DNA of 13,130 nt from Sulfidibacterium sp964473895 (GTDB lineage: Bacteria; Bacteroidota; Bacteroidia; Bacteroidales; F082). The stretch lies in assembly GCA_964473895.1 (NCBI GenBank), contig CAYYRE010000086.1, positions 1 through 13,130 on the forward strand. The letters are read 5' to 3'. This document shows positions 1 through 6,295 of this stretch, piece by piece (position 1 is the stretch's first letter; each line of letters begins with the position of its first letter). The translations under genes and the position numbers were made by a program. The notes beneath the pieces were generated by a model. That model searched no databases and had not been told where the DNA came from. It worked only from the letters and a program-made list of their open reading frames with translations.

Positions 1-150
1 AAACTGAATACGGCCATCCATCAGTTCTCCAAGCGCCAAATGACCTGGTTTCGCCGGATGGAAAAAAAAGGAATTCCCATTCACTGGATCGATGGACACC
101 TGCCGGAAGAAGAAAAAGTGGCCGTGTGCTTAAAAGTGATGAATGGATAA
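1..150 (+). CDS. miaA: tRNA dimethylallyltransferase, C-terminal fragment
   Basis: This is the last 49 codons of a gene entering from the left edge and ending in TAA at 148-150. The reading frame contains FSKRQMTWFRRM followed by an IHWIDG segment, which matches the conserved C-terminal KRQxTWFR motif of MiaA. MiaA transfers a dimethylallyl group to N6 of A37 in tRNAs that read codons beginning with U, an early step of ms2i6A formation, in the cytoplasm. The P-loop and the main catalytic part lie outside the window, so integrity cannot be judged. No clear terminator follows the stop codon; the hairpin at 230-247 is better oriented for the minus-strand gene. Identification rests on the short motif only but is fairly specific. 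Confidence 0.85.
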   Translation, partial: KLNTAIHQFSKRQMTWFRRMEKKGIPIHWIDGHLPEEEKVAVCLKVMNG

Positions 151-229
151 GGATACCCCGCTTTTGTAATCGTAATTTAACGGTTGTTTTACGGGTCTTG
201 TTCGACGTTTTTTACCTATAAAATAGTTA

Positions 230-247
230 GCCGAAGTAACCTTTGGC
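230..247 (-). terminator. Weak hairpin, possible terminator of the gene at 306-665
   Basis: Arms at 230-236 and 241-247 pair over 7 bp, including one G-T wobble, around a 4-base loop. Read on the minus strand, the stem is followed by an AT-rich tract with TATTTTA rather than a pure T run. It lies about 60 bases beyond the stop of the minus-strand gene. It is only a weak candidate. Confidence 0.3.
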
Positions 248-305
248 AGGTAAACTGTAAAACAGCTATGATTTGTTAAAACGGATGGCTTGTACACCAA
301 TTACC

Positions 306-665
306 TCATTTCGCCGGGCTGTTACCCATGGACGGATTGCCCTTCCGGAAAAATGAAAGGATCATTTGTTTGATTTCTTCCGGTAAGTCTTCTCCGGTAA
401 TATTTTTTAACCGGTATTTTTGGGTATCTGATAAAAACCAGCCTTCGGTATGGGTGAAACGTAGTTTCCCCTGTTGGAAGATGCGTTCTTCGAATGCATT
501 ATCCGATGTCATGGAAATAAAATCCAGCTTTTGAATCCTCCGCGGCGATTTGGTCAGCAAAAACCAAAAATAGATTTTGCTTTTATCGGTTTCTTTTGGC
601 AAGCCGGTACGTTTTATTTCGACAAGGGCCAAATCTTGGCTGTCAAGAAAGAAGCGTGTTTCCAT
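306..665 (-). CDS. Hypothetical protein, 119 aa, unrecognised
   Basis: This open frame starts with ATG (METRFF) and ends about 155 bases past the miaA stop on the opposite strand. I do not recognise the family. The protein is soluble, with no signal peptide or membrane segment. It has a mixed-charge middle, and a Lys/Arg-rich C-terminal third contains an ITGEDLPEEIKQ segment that looks like a helix. No TAnnTTTG promoter is visible upstream. The first repeat copy (from 672) lies only 6 bases before the start codon, so the native promoter may have been displaced or the 5' end altered. No competing long frame exists here, and the base composition resembles that of neighbouring genes. It may be real, or a remnant of a longer gene. 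No function is proposed. Confidence 0.5.
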   Translation of the reverse strand: METRFFLDSQDLALVEIKRTGLPKETDKSKIYFWFLLTKSPRRIQKLDFISMTSDNAFEERIFQQGKLRFTHTEGWFLSDTQKYRLKNITGEDLPEEIKQMILSFFRKGNPSMGNSPAK

Positions 666-671
666 TTGTTT

Positions 672-756
672 ATAATTTTGTATTGCGTTGTATTTTAATG
701 CATTATCAAATTCCCCTCCTCGGAGGGGGCAGGGGTGGGTTTATAATCATTCTTCT
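672..756 (+). repeat. Direct repeat copy 1 with C/G-rich palindromic core
   Basis: This copy of about 85 bp is roughly 90% identical by eye to 794-876. An AT-rich left part (TTGTATTTTA, then ATTATCAAA) leads into a core at about 711-739. The core is CCCCTCC, a short TC spacer and GGAGGGG, followed by a CAGGGGTGGG tail, then ATAA and ATTCTTCT. The CCCCTCC/GGAGGGG arms can form a 7-bp hairpin. From memory, cores of this CCCCTCC-GGAGGGG-AGGGG type are scattered between genes in many Bacteroidota. The mechanism that spreads them is not visible here. Confidence 0.85.
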
Positions 757-793
757 TTGTGCCGGTTCGCCGCCTTGGAGGTTTCATGTGCTC

Positions 794-876
794 ATAGTTT
801 TATATTGTGTTGTATTTTAACGTATTATCAAATTCCCCTCCTCGGAGGGGCAGGGGTGGGTTATAACCATTCTTCT
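794..876 (+). repeat. Direct repeat copy 2 with C/G-rich palindromic core
   Basis: This is the second copy of the unit at 672-756, same orientation, offset by about 120-122 bases. It differs by a handful of substitutions and two single-base deletions, one in the G run of the core and one in the T run after the GTGGG tail. The substitutions are mostly transitions, as expected for a duplication that has aged. Weak similarity to copy 1 seems to continue leftwards to about 780, opposite the first codons of the gene at 306-665. Confidence 0.85.
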
Positions 877-954
877 GCCTGCCCGACTAACTGGTCAGGT
901 GGGTGTATATTTTATGATTAATAAAATTCATGTTCGTTTCATACGGTTTTTTAC

Positions 955-1133
955 TGAAGTTGTTTTAAAGTTTACAAGACATAAATTTGCTAAGAACCTG
1001 ATCCATCAGCAAATAAATGTCTTTTTTATATACCTACCCCTACACCCCTTCAAGAAGGGGAATATTCGGTATTTATTTGCTGATTGATAATACGTTATAA
1101 ATAGTATTTTTAGATAAACTTTAAACAACTTCA
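955..1133. repeat. Nested inverted-repeat (MITE-like) element
   Basis: There are three roughly coaxial inverted repeats. The outer arms are 955-974 and 1115-1133: TGAAGTTGTTTTAAAGTTTA against its complement, with one base missing on the right. The middle arms are 1001-1018 and 1071-1088, 17 of 18 bases complementary, around CAGCAAATAAAT. The inner arms CCCCTTC/GAAGGGG at 1045-1051 and 1054-1060 are perfect, with a 2-base loop. The inner part at about 1031-1062 reads, on the minus strand, as a divergent copy of the core of the repeats at 672-876. There is no coding capacity and no clear target-site duplication at the ends. The size and terminal inverted repeats resemble a miniature non-autonomous element. 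It could also act as a transcription stop for the gene at 1136-1660. Confidence 0.6.
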
Positions 1134-1135
1134 CT

Positions 1136-1660
1136 TTAAGAGGGCTCCCTGACAAACTTTTCAATTTCCAAAAACGGCAACAATTCGTTGAGATCTATGG
1201 TTTTTTCCCCCGACAGGATAATGGTGTTGTCGTCCATTTCTTTGAGCATGCCGCATTTAAAATGACTTTGCCAGATGTGCTCCATGTACCATTCGGGTTC
1301 TTTACCCCAACGGAGGTCTTTCGATTTTCGTTGCCAAAAGGTTTCTTTGCTGATGGTCAGGAAGATTTTTTTATCGTAATGACTGTAAATGTGTTTATCG
1401 CAAAAAGCGAACAGCCCTTCGGCAATGACGATATCGTTTTCTTCACGTGATTTGAGGATGTGACGATAATATCTTGCCAGATCGATGGATTCGGGAATTT
1501 CCCAGTCCACATGTCCGTTGATACGGGGAATTTCAAAGATGGGCCGGGCGAAATCGTCCTGGCAAAGTATTTTAATACGGAGGGGACTCAGCGCTGTTTT
1601 CAGCCGGTTGGCAAGGGTTGTTTTTCCGGCGTTGCTTACTCCTCCTATTCCAATGACCAT
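1136..1660 (-). CDS. Nicotinamide riboside kinase-like P-loop kinase
   Basis: The 174-residue protein opens with a Walker A loop, GVSNAGKT (residues 7-14). QDDF follows at 34-37, DWEIPESID at 52-60, and EGLFAF at 81-86. A FLTI strand and a basic R/K segment near 111-117 resemble the lid of the uridine kinase/NRK superfamily. Order and spacing are strikingly like eukaryotic NMRK1, where the QDDF aspartate and the glutamate of the EGF/EGL motif are catalytic (here D36 and E81). The likely reaction is ATP-dependent phosphorylation of nicotinamide riboside to NMN in cytoplasmic NAD salvage; a uridine or other nucleoside substrate cannot be excluded. The length is normal for NRKs. The ATG at 1658-1660 is preceded by a -7 box at 1692-1699, giving its own promoter just after the lipoprotein gene. 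No pnuC-like transporter or other NAD gene is adjacent. Confidence 0.75.
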   Translation of the reverse strand: MVIGIGGVSNAGKTTLANRLKTALSPLRIKILCQDDFARPIFEIPRINGHVDWEIPESIDLARYYRHILKSREENDIVIAEGLFAFCDKHIYSHYDKKIFLTISKETFWQRKSKDLRWGKEPEWYMEHIWQSHFKCGMLKEMDDNTIILSGEKTIDLNELLPFLEIEKFVREPS

Positions 1661-1691
1661 AAGAATGTTTGCTAAGGTTGCTGATTGGCGG

Positions 1692-1699
1692 CAAAAATA
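1692..1699 (-). promoter_or_regulatory. -7 promoter element of the kinase gene
   Basis: TATTTTTG on the minus strand matches the Bacteroidota TAnnTTTG -7 consensus. It lies 31 bases before the ATG at 1660, in the short gap after the lipoprotein stop codon. I see no good -33 TTTG. Confidence 0.6.
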
Positions 1700-1704
1700 G
1701 ATGA

Positions 1705-3201
1705 TTATTTTGACTTTTTTTGTTGCCCCGGAATAAATTGGTAGGCGCCGAGGTCGGGTTTCTGACCGCGTGGGTTTCCCAGAAGATCAAAAGGGGCTTC
1801 GGCGCTGATAACCGGATCCCCTTTGCCAATGGCTGGCGACAGGGTGTCAATACGGTAATCTCCTTCATCAACATCCAAAAATTTAGGGTCTTCGTTTTTG
1901 AATATCTTTTGAAAATATTGCGGGTCATTCATGGGTAAGCGGGTTTTTACAAGACAATGATCCAGAAAGTAGGAAGAGTCGGCACCCGAAACCATGGAAG
2001 TGCCGAATTCATTGTTGTTGTATCCGTAAATAATGCTGTTGCCAAGGTAAAACTGCATGGCAAACGGAACGGGCCGGTTGTTGGTGTCTTTTAAGAAATT
2101 GGTCAGCAATACGGCAGGATTGTTCCGGACAGAATAGGGCCAATAGTTGGCCAGGGTGCTTTGAATAAACCGGTACTTGCCACCGCCGGTAAGTGCCAAA
2201 CAATAACCTCCGCAATTGGCCACCACCGTATTTTTTCCGTCAATGGTGTAATTACGGCTTAGAATACCGGCTCCGTTCATATTTTCAATCACCACATTGT
2301 TCAGCTTCAGTTTGTTTTTGTTTTTTTCAAAGAACGATTCCGCCTGGATGCCGATAAATCCGTTTTTTATGACGACATTGTCCAGGGTGTTGTCGTAGCC
2401 CTGACGCCCTTCCATAATCCAAATCCTGTCCCATTGGCCGGGCAGGTCAGCATAATCTTTTTCCAACCGGTCGCCTTGAAAAATTACCGGCTCTTCGCGG
2501 GTTCCGTTCACCGTCAACTGGCCATCGGCATAGACCCAGAGGCCGGAATTTTTATGAAAATAAATTTTTGTTCCGGGCTGAATGGTCAGGCTGCCGTAAG
2601 CATTAATAACTGCATATCCGTAAACAACAATGGGTTTGTCTTTGTTCCAGGTAATATTTTCAAGGCTGTCGGCTACAATTTTGTAAGGCGGTAAACCTGC
2701 CACGTGATGGTCGGCCAGGATATAACGTGCATTTTTCCCCCAGGCGACAAGCTTTACCGACTGCTGGTTGCCGTTGGTGGTAAACAACAACCGGTCTTCC
2801 ACCACAAAAGGGTTGGCGGCATTGTTGGGGTCGATGGTGACCCGGGCAAAAATAAAAAGGCTGTCGCCACCGCGTATTTCCACATCTTTTTTATCCAAAA
2901 CACCTTCGCCATCAATGTTGATCCGGAAATCGGAGCCCGTTCCTTTTTCAAGCCGTATATCGGCTATTTTTATGGTGGATTTGGAAGGATTGTACACCAT
3001 AAGCCGGTGAGTGGCCGATCCCAATGAGGTGAATACCGTGTCGAAAATAATGGAATCGTTGGAAAACGAAAGCTTGATATCAGGGCTTGTGTTTATCTTT
3101 TCCTTTTGACAAGCCGAAAACAGGAACCCGATGGTTATAAGCAGGATAACCACCGGAAAAACAAGGTTATCGAAAGTTTTATTTTGAAAAGCTTTTTTCA
3201 A
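1705..3201 (-). CDS. Secreted lipoprotein with right-handed beta-helix domain
   Basis: Using the TTG at 3199-3201 the protein has 498 residues. It begins MKKAFQNKTF, followed by a hydrophobic stretch ending LFSAC. This is a lipoprotein signal with the lipidated cysteine at residue 31, so it is probably anchored in the outer membrane. Residues from about 40 to 170 look like an Ig-like/beta-sandwich domain (FDTVF, MVYNP, FTTNG). Then come ITWNKDKPIVVYGYAVI and LTIQPGTKIYF, typical openings of a parallel beta-helix in large Bacteroidota surface proteins. Repeated I-x-N/V-V strands follow. The C-terminal SPAIGKGDP and LGNPRGQKPDLGAY segments match the common end of such beta-helix lipoproteins. 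No in-frame ATG exists before the signal peptide. An upstream TTG at 3243 would place the start before the promoter box at 3228-3235, so 3201 is preferred. The ligand or role is unknown. Confidence 0.85.
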   Translation of the reverse strand: MKKAFQNKTFDNLVFPVVILLITIGFLFSACQKEKINTSPDIKLSFSNDSIIFDTVFTSLGSATHRLMVYNPSKSTIKIADIRLEKGTGSDFRINIDGEGVLDKKDVEIRGGDSLFIFARVTIDPNNAANPFVVEDRLLFTTNGNQQSVKLVAWGKNARYILADHHVAGLPPYKIVADSLENITWNKDKPIVVYGYAVINAYGSLTIQPGTKIYFHKNSGLWVYADGQLTVNGTREEPVIFQGDRLEKDYADLPGQWDRIWIMEGRQGYDNTLDNVVIKNGFIGIQAESFFEKNKNKLKLNNVVIENMNGAGILSRNYTIDGKNTVVANCGGYCLALTGGGKYRFIQSTLANYWPYSVRNNPAVLLTNFLKDTNNRPVPFAMQFYLGNSIIYGYNNNEFGTSMVSGADSSYFLDHCLVKTRLPMNDPQYFQKIFKNEDPKFLDVDEGDYRIDTLSPAIGKGDPVISAEAPFDLLGNPRGQKPDLGAYQFIPGQQKKSK

Positions 3202-3227
3202 CGCGATACAGACTTTATTTAATGCAA

Positions 3228-3235
3228 CAAAGATA
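3228..3235 (-). promoter_or_regulatory. -7 promoter element of the lipoprotein gene
   Basis: TATCTTTG on the minus strand is a full TAnnTTTG match and lies 26 bases before the TTG start at 3201. It supports that start over the upstream TTG at 3243. The 18 bases from 3235 down to 3218 match the divergent promoter at 3345-3362 at 16 of 18 positions. Confidence 0.65.
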
Positions 3236-3344
3236 ACCAACAATTGAGATGACGTTGAGAATGATAAAATATTGTTTCCGTAAAGTAAAAATTGGCCTGA
3301 CCGCCCCTTTTTTGCTGTAGCCCGCCCAAATCAACAATAACATG

Positions 3345-3352
3345 TATCTTTG
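3345..3352 (+). promoter_or_regulatory. -7 promoter element of the outer-membrane protein gene
   Basis: TATCTTTG is a full TAnnTTTG match, 46 bases before the ATG at 3399. A TTTG at 3311-3314 lies too far upstream (30 bases) to be a normally spaced -33 element. The box overlaps an in-frame ATG at 3342, which argues against that ATG being the start. Confidence 0.65.
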
Positions 3353-3398
3353 TGGCATTCAACACGTAAAAAATTGTATCATTGCAAAAACGATTTTT

Positions 3399-4013
3399 AT
3401 GAAAAAACACAGCTACTTTCTTCTTGTGTGGATGATGGGTTTACTTATCCTTACCTTGCCGGCCCGGGCACAATATCAAAATCTGACACATCGTGACTCC
3501 ACCCAACAGCATACGGGTCGTGTGGAAAAAGTGCAAATGCCGCAAAAGAAAAGCCGTAAAAATCCCAACGGCGGCTTCTTTTTCGGAGGCGGATTGGGAG
3601 GCGGTTATTCCACTTACAGTTCGTATATCCAAATTACGCCCATTATCGGATACAGTGTTTCGGCACATTTTCAGTTGGGGACAAGGCTAACATACATGCA
3701 CCAGTGGTACAAAGATTACAACAATGTAAAATACAATTACAATATTTACGGGGGGAGTTTGTTTTTGCGGTATCTCTTCTTAAAATCATTGTATGCCCAG
3801 GCCGAATACGAAATTTTGAGTGTTCCGGACTATTATTCGCCGGATGCCAATGCCAACCGGACGGTCAACAGCCTGTTTGCCGGATTGGGATTTATACAGC
3901 ACATGGGAGGGAAGGCCTTTCTCACCGTGTCGGTGCTCTATAATTTTTTGGAAGACCAATATTCACCCTATACGAATCCTTTGATCCGGATTGGTTTTGG
4001 TGTGGGACTATAG
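3399..4013 (+). CDS. Small outer-membrane beta-barrel protein
   Basis: The 204-residue protein starts MKKHSYFLLV. Its signal peptide ends near LPARAQ (residues 20-25), so it is exported. A polar linker (THRDSTQQH, then QKKSRKNPN) leads to a glycine- and aromatic-rich barrel beginning NGGFFFGGG. Alternating strands follow: SYIQITPIIGYSVS, QLGTRLTYMHQW, GGSLFLRYLF, LYAQAEYEIL, SLFAGLGFIQ, FLTVSVLYNF and a terminal LIRIGFGVGL. About eight strands are plausible, the size of OmpA/OmpX-like or OmpW-type barrels. The family cannot be named from the sequence alone. It is transcribed divergently from the beta-helix lipoprotein behind near-identical promoter cores, so the two may be expressed together. 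Its stop codon is 24 bases from the parE stop on the other strand, with no hairpin terminator seen between them. Confidence 0.8.
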   Translation: MKKHSYFLLVWMMGLLILTLPARAQYQNLTHRDSTQQHTGRVEKVQMPQKKSRKNPNGGFFFGGGLGGGYSTYSSYIQITPIIGYSVSAHFQLGTRLTYMHQWYKDYNNVKYNYNIYGGSLFLRYLFLKSLYAQAEYEILSVPDYYSPDANANRTVNSLFAGLGFIQHMGGKAFLTVSVLYNFLEDQYSPYTNPLIRIGFGVGL

Positions 4014-4037
4014 AATGGCCGGCGGATACCGTCTGTT

Positions 4038-5888
4038 TTAAAAAATCTCTACCGTATCTTCTTCAAAACGCAGGTTGTCCATGATAAATTCCTGGCGTTT
4101 AGGAGTATTTTTACCCATATAAAAAGACAGGGTTTCGGCTACCGATGACTCACGCTTGAGAATGACCGGGTCTAACCGGATGTTTTTACCGATGAAATGA
4201 CGGAATTCACCGGGGGAAATCTCTCCCAGCCCTTTAAACCGTGTGATTTCCGGATTGGGTTTTAATTTTTCGATGGCCGCTATCCGTTCTTCTTCCGAAT
4301 AGCAATAAAAGGTCTCTTTTTTATTTCTGACACGGAAAAGCGGTGTTTGCAGAATATATAAATGGCCCGTTTTTACCAAATCGGGATAAAATTGCAGAAA
4401 AAAGGTGAGCAGCAACAGCCGAATGTGCATGCCGTCCACATCGGCATCGGTGGCAATTACAATATTGTTATAGCGCAGGTTCTCCAGACTTTCGTCAATG
4501 TTCAGCGCGGCTTGCAAAAGGTTGAATTCTTCGTTTTGGTAAACAATTTTTTTACTCAGACCATAACTGTTCAGGGGCTTTCCTTTAAGGCTGAAGACTG
4601 CCTGTGTCTGTACATCGCGCGATTTGGTGATGGAACCGCTGGCCGAATCTCCTTCGGTAATAAAAAGCGTGGTTTCCAAACGCTTTTCGTGGTTGGTGTT
4701 GAGATGGATGCGGCAGTCACGCAGTTTTTTGTTGTGCAAGCTGGCTTTTTTAACACTTTCACGCGCCAGCTTCTTAATGCCGGCCATCTCCTTACGCTCC
4801 TTTTCCGACTGCAGGATCTTCCGGTAAAGGGCTTCTGCGGTTTCGGTATGGATGTGCAGATAGTTGTCCAAATTACGCTTGACGATGTCATTGATATAGT
4901 TGCGGATGGTTTGTCCGCCCGGTTCCATGTACTGCGATCCCAGTTTGGTTTTGGTTTGTGACTCGAATACCGGCTCCGAAACTTTAATGCTAAGGGTTGC
5001 CAGCAGGGAAGTCCGGATATCACTGGTGTCAAAATCTTTTCCGTAAAATTCGCGAATGGTCTTTACCAGCGCTTCACGAAAAGCACTTTGATGGGTTCCT
5101 CCCTGGGTGGTATGTTGTCCGTTGACAAACGAATAATATTCTTCGCTGTATGAACTGGAACTGTGTGAAAAGGCACATTCAAAATCCCCTTCTTTGATGT
5201 GGATAATGGGATAACGCAAAGGTCCGTTCCCATTAATGTTGTGTTCCAGCAAATCCAACAGACCGTTTTTGGCCTGCATGCGCTGTCCGTTGAAAACGAT
5301 GGTCAGCCCGTTGTTCAGGAAGACGTAATTCCATAACATCTCTTCCACATATTCGAAAATAAAGTGGATATTCCCGAAAATTTCGCTGTCGGGGATGAAT
5401 TTAACCAGTGTGCCTTGTTTCAGGTCACAAGGTTTAATATCTTCATCTGTTACCAACTCGCCGCGCCGGTATTCCACAACTTTGGTTTTTCCTTCGCGGA
5501 TAGACTGGGTGTAAAAATAAGAGGAAAGAGCATTGACGGCTTTTGAACCTACCCCGTTGAGCCCGACGGATTTCTTAAAGACTTTTGAATCGTATTTTGC
5601 TCCGGTGTTGATTTGGCTGACACAGGCTTTGACCTTGCCGAGGGGCATGCCCCGCCCATAGTCTCTGACGGTAACCATTTTGTCTTCAATGGTGACTTCA
5701 ATTACTTTACCGTTGCCCATAACATATTCGTCGATGGAGTTGTCCATGACTTCTTTGAGCAAAACATAAATCCCGTCATCCGGGGAACTGCCATCACCCA
5801 GTTTCCCGATATACATTCCGGGCCGGAGCCGGATGTGCTCTTTCCAGTCAAGTGACCGGATGCTGTCGTCGTTGTATTCTGCTGACAT
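4038..5888 (-). CDS. parE: DNA topoisomerase IV subunit B
   Basis: The 616-residue protein is the ATPase and TOPRIM subunit of topoisomerase IV, which with ParC decatenates daughter chromosomes. The GHKL ATPase domain is visible as RPGMYIG (22-28), EVMDNSIDE with the Mg-binding Asn at about 50, DYGRGMPLG (76-84) and GLNGVGSKAVNALS (109-122). QTKTKLGS marks the transducer domain. The TOPRIM domain has EGDSASGS from E412, FSLKGKPLNSYG, and DADVDGMHIR at 481-490; RFKGLGE lies near the end. The ATG at 5886-5888 is preferred over an upstream in-frame TTG at 5897. It gives MSAEYNDDS after a GGGAGA ribosome-binding-like sequence and sits 16 bases after the -7 box. ParE is distinguished from GyrB mainly by its short length and Bacteroidota-type sequence. 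No parC is present in the window. Confidence 0.93.
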   Translation of the reverse strand: MSAEYNDDSIRSLDWKEHIRLRPGMYIGKLGDGSSPDDGIYVLLKEVMDNSIDEYVMGNGKVIEVTIEDKMVTVRDYGRGMPLGKVKACVSQINTGAKYDSKVFKKSVGLNGVGSKAVNALSSYFYTQSIREGKTKVVEYRRGELVTDEDIKPCDLKQGTLVKFIPDSEIFGNIHFIFEYVEEMLWNYVFLNNGLTIVFNGQRMQAKNGLLDLLEHNINGNGPLRYPIIHIKEGDFECAFSHSSSSYSEEYYSFVNGQHTTQGGTHQSAFREALVKTIREFYGKDFDTSDIRTSLLATLSIKVSEPVFESQTKTKLGSQYMEPGGQTIRNYINDIVKRNLDNYLHIHTETAEALYRKILQSEKERKEMAGIKKLARESVKKASLHNKKLRDCRIHLNTNHEKRLETTLFITEGDSASGSITKSRDVQTQAVFSLKGKPLNSYGLSKKIVYQNEEFNLLQAALNIDESLENLRYNNIVIATDADVDGMHIRLLLLTFFLQFYPDLVKTGHLYILQTPLFRVRNKKETFYCYSEEERIAAIEKLKPNPEITRFKGLGEISPGEFRHFIGKNIRLDPVILKRESSVAETLSFYMGKNTPKRQEFIMDNLRFEEDTVEIF

Positions 5889-5904
5889 TTCTCCCAATTT
5901 GCCG

Positions 5905-5934
5905 CAAAAATAGGTGTTTGTTGTATCAAAACAA
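5905..5934 (-). promoter_or_regulatory. parE promoter
   Basis: On the minus strand, TATTTTTG (5905-5912) is a full -7 match. A degenerate -33 element, a TTG at 5932-5934, lies 19 bases further upstream. The predicted leader to the ATG at 5888 is very short, about a dozen bases. The 15 bases from 5912 to 5898 are identical to those at the acyl-CoA reductase promoter (7030-7044). Confidence 0.6.
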
Positions 5935-5992
5935 CTGCCGGAGACAATAGTTTTTAAACATTTTCTGTTGAAAACCCCGGCCGTATGCCCGG

Positions 5993-6029
5993 GAACAAAA
6001 AAGCCGTTACACTTTGGCTGTAACGGCTT
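5993..6029 (-). terminator. Rho-independent terminator of the DUF2892 gene
   Basis: Perfect 11-bp arms, AAGCCGTTACA (6001-6011) and its complement (6019-6029), flank a 7-base loop. On the minus strand the stem runs into TTTTTTGTT. It lies about 24 bases past the stop codon at 6054 and insulates this transcript from the parE promoter. Confidence 0.85.
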
Positions 6030-6053
6030 GCAATGGGAAATACCATTGATTTT

Positions 6054-6242
6054 TTATTCTTTCTCTTTCTTGGTGCTGATCCCAAAAATGGGATACAGGG
6101 GGCAAAAACTGACAAATGCAGTCACCAAGGGGACGAGTGCCACCAGTCCCCACCAGCTTTTGTAATAATAACCAAGGGCGGCAATGACAATGCCCAAAAT
6201 GATACGAATGATCTTGTCTGTACTTCCAATGTTCTGTTTCAT
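6054..6242 (-). CDS. DUF2892 (YgaP-like TM) family inner-membrane protein
   Basis: The 62-residue protein begins MKQNIGSTDKIIRIILG and has two hydrophobic helices at about 11-27 and 29-47. Between them is YYKSWWGLVALVPL, and FCPLYPIFGIST follows. The IGxxDRIIRI start, WWGLxxLxPLxT centre and CPLYxxxGIxT end are hallmarks of the DUF2892 family, also found as the membrane tail of rhodanese proteins such as YgaP. The biochemical role is unknown; the conserved cysteine and the rhodanese fusions suggest sulfur or redox chemistry, which is inference. It sits 63 bases after a Crp/Fnr regulator in the same direction but has its own -7 box, an FNR-like inverted repeat upstream and a strong terminator. 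It is probably a single-gene transcript controlled by such a regulator. Confidence 0.85.
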   Translation of the reverse strand: MKQNIGSTDKIIRIILGIVIAALGYYYKSWWGLVALVPLVTAFVSFCPLYPIFGISTKKEKE

Positions 6243-6265
6243 AGCGACTTGCTTTTAGTTTGTGA

Positions 6266-6273
6266 CAAAAATA
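6266..6273 (-). promoter_or_regulatory. -7 promoter element of the DUF2892 gene
   Basis: TATTTTTG on the minus strand is a full TAnnTTTG match, 23 bases before the ATG at 6242. No TTTG is present at the -33 position, as expected of a promoter that needs an activator. Confidence 0.6.
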
Positions 6274-6295
6274 GAAGAAAATAAAATATATTTAC

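Larger units (their letters stand above)
666..1135. other. Gene-free, repeat-rich intergenic region (470 bp)
   Basis: No credible coding frame is present; the short frames here consist largely of repeat sequence. Two direct repeat copies occupy 672-756 and 794-876, separated by a 37-base spacer. A stretch at 877-954 contains an imperfect inverted repeat (CCTG at about 879 and CAGG near 895-898) and AT-rich sequence. A nested inverted-repeat element fills 955-1133 and ends 2 bases before the stop codon of the kinase gene at 1136. The region looks like an accumulation site for small non-coding elements between the miaA side and the kinase gene. Confidence 0.7.

Noticed and set aside
672..876. 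CRISPR array from repeated units
   Set aside because: There are only two imperfect direct copies, 83-85 bp long with a 37-base spacer, and no cas genes; the copies contain a G/C palindrome typical of intergenic elements.
3342..3398. N-terminal extension of the outer-membrane protein to the ATG at 3342
   Set aside because: That ATG overlaps the -7 promoter box at 3345-3352, and the extension would bury the clear signal peptide starting MKKHSYF at 3399.
4362..4961. Open frame on the plus strand, 199 codons, inside parE
   Set aside because: It is antisense to the conserved TOPRIM region of parE, with no promoter or family resemblance.
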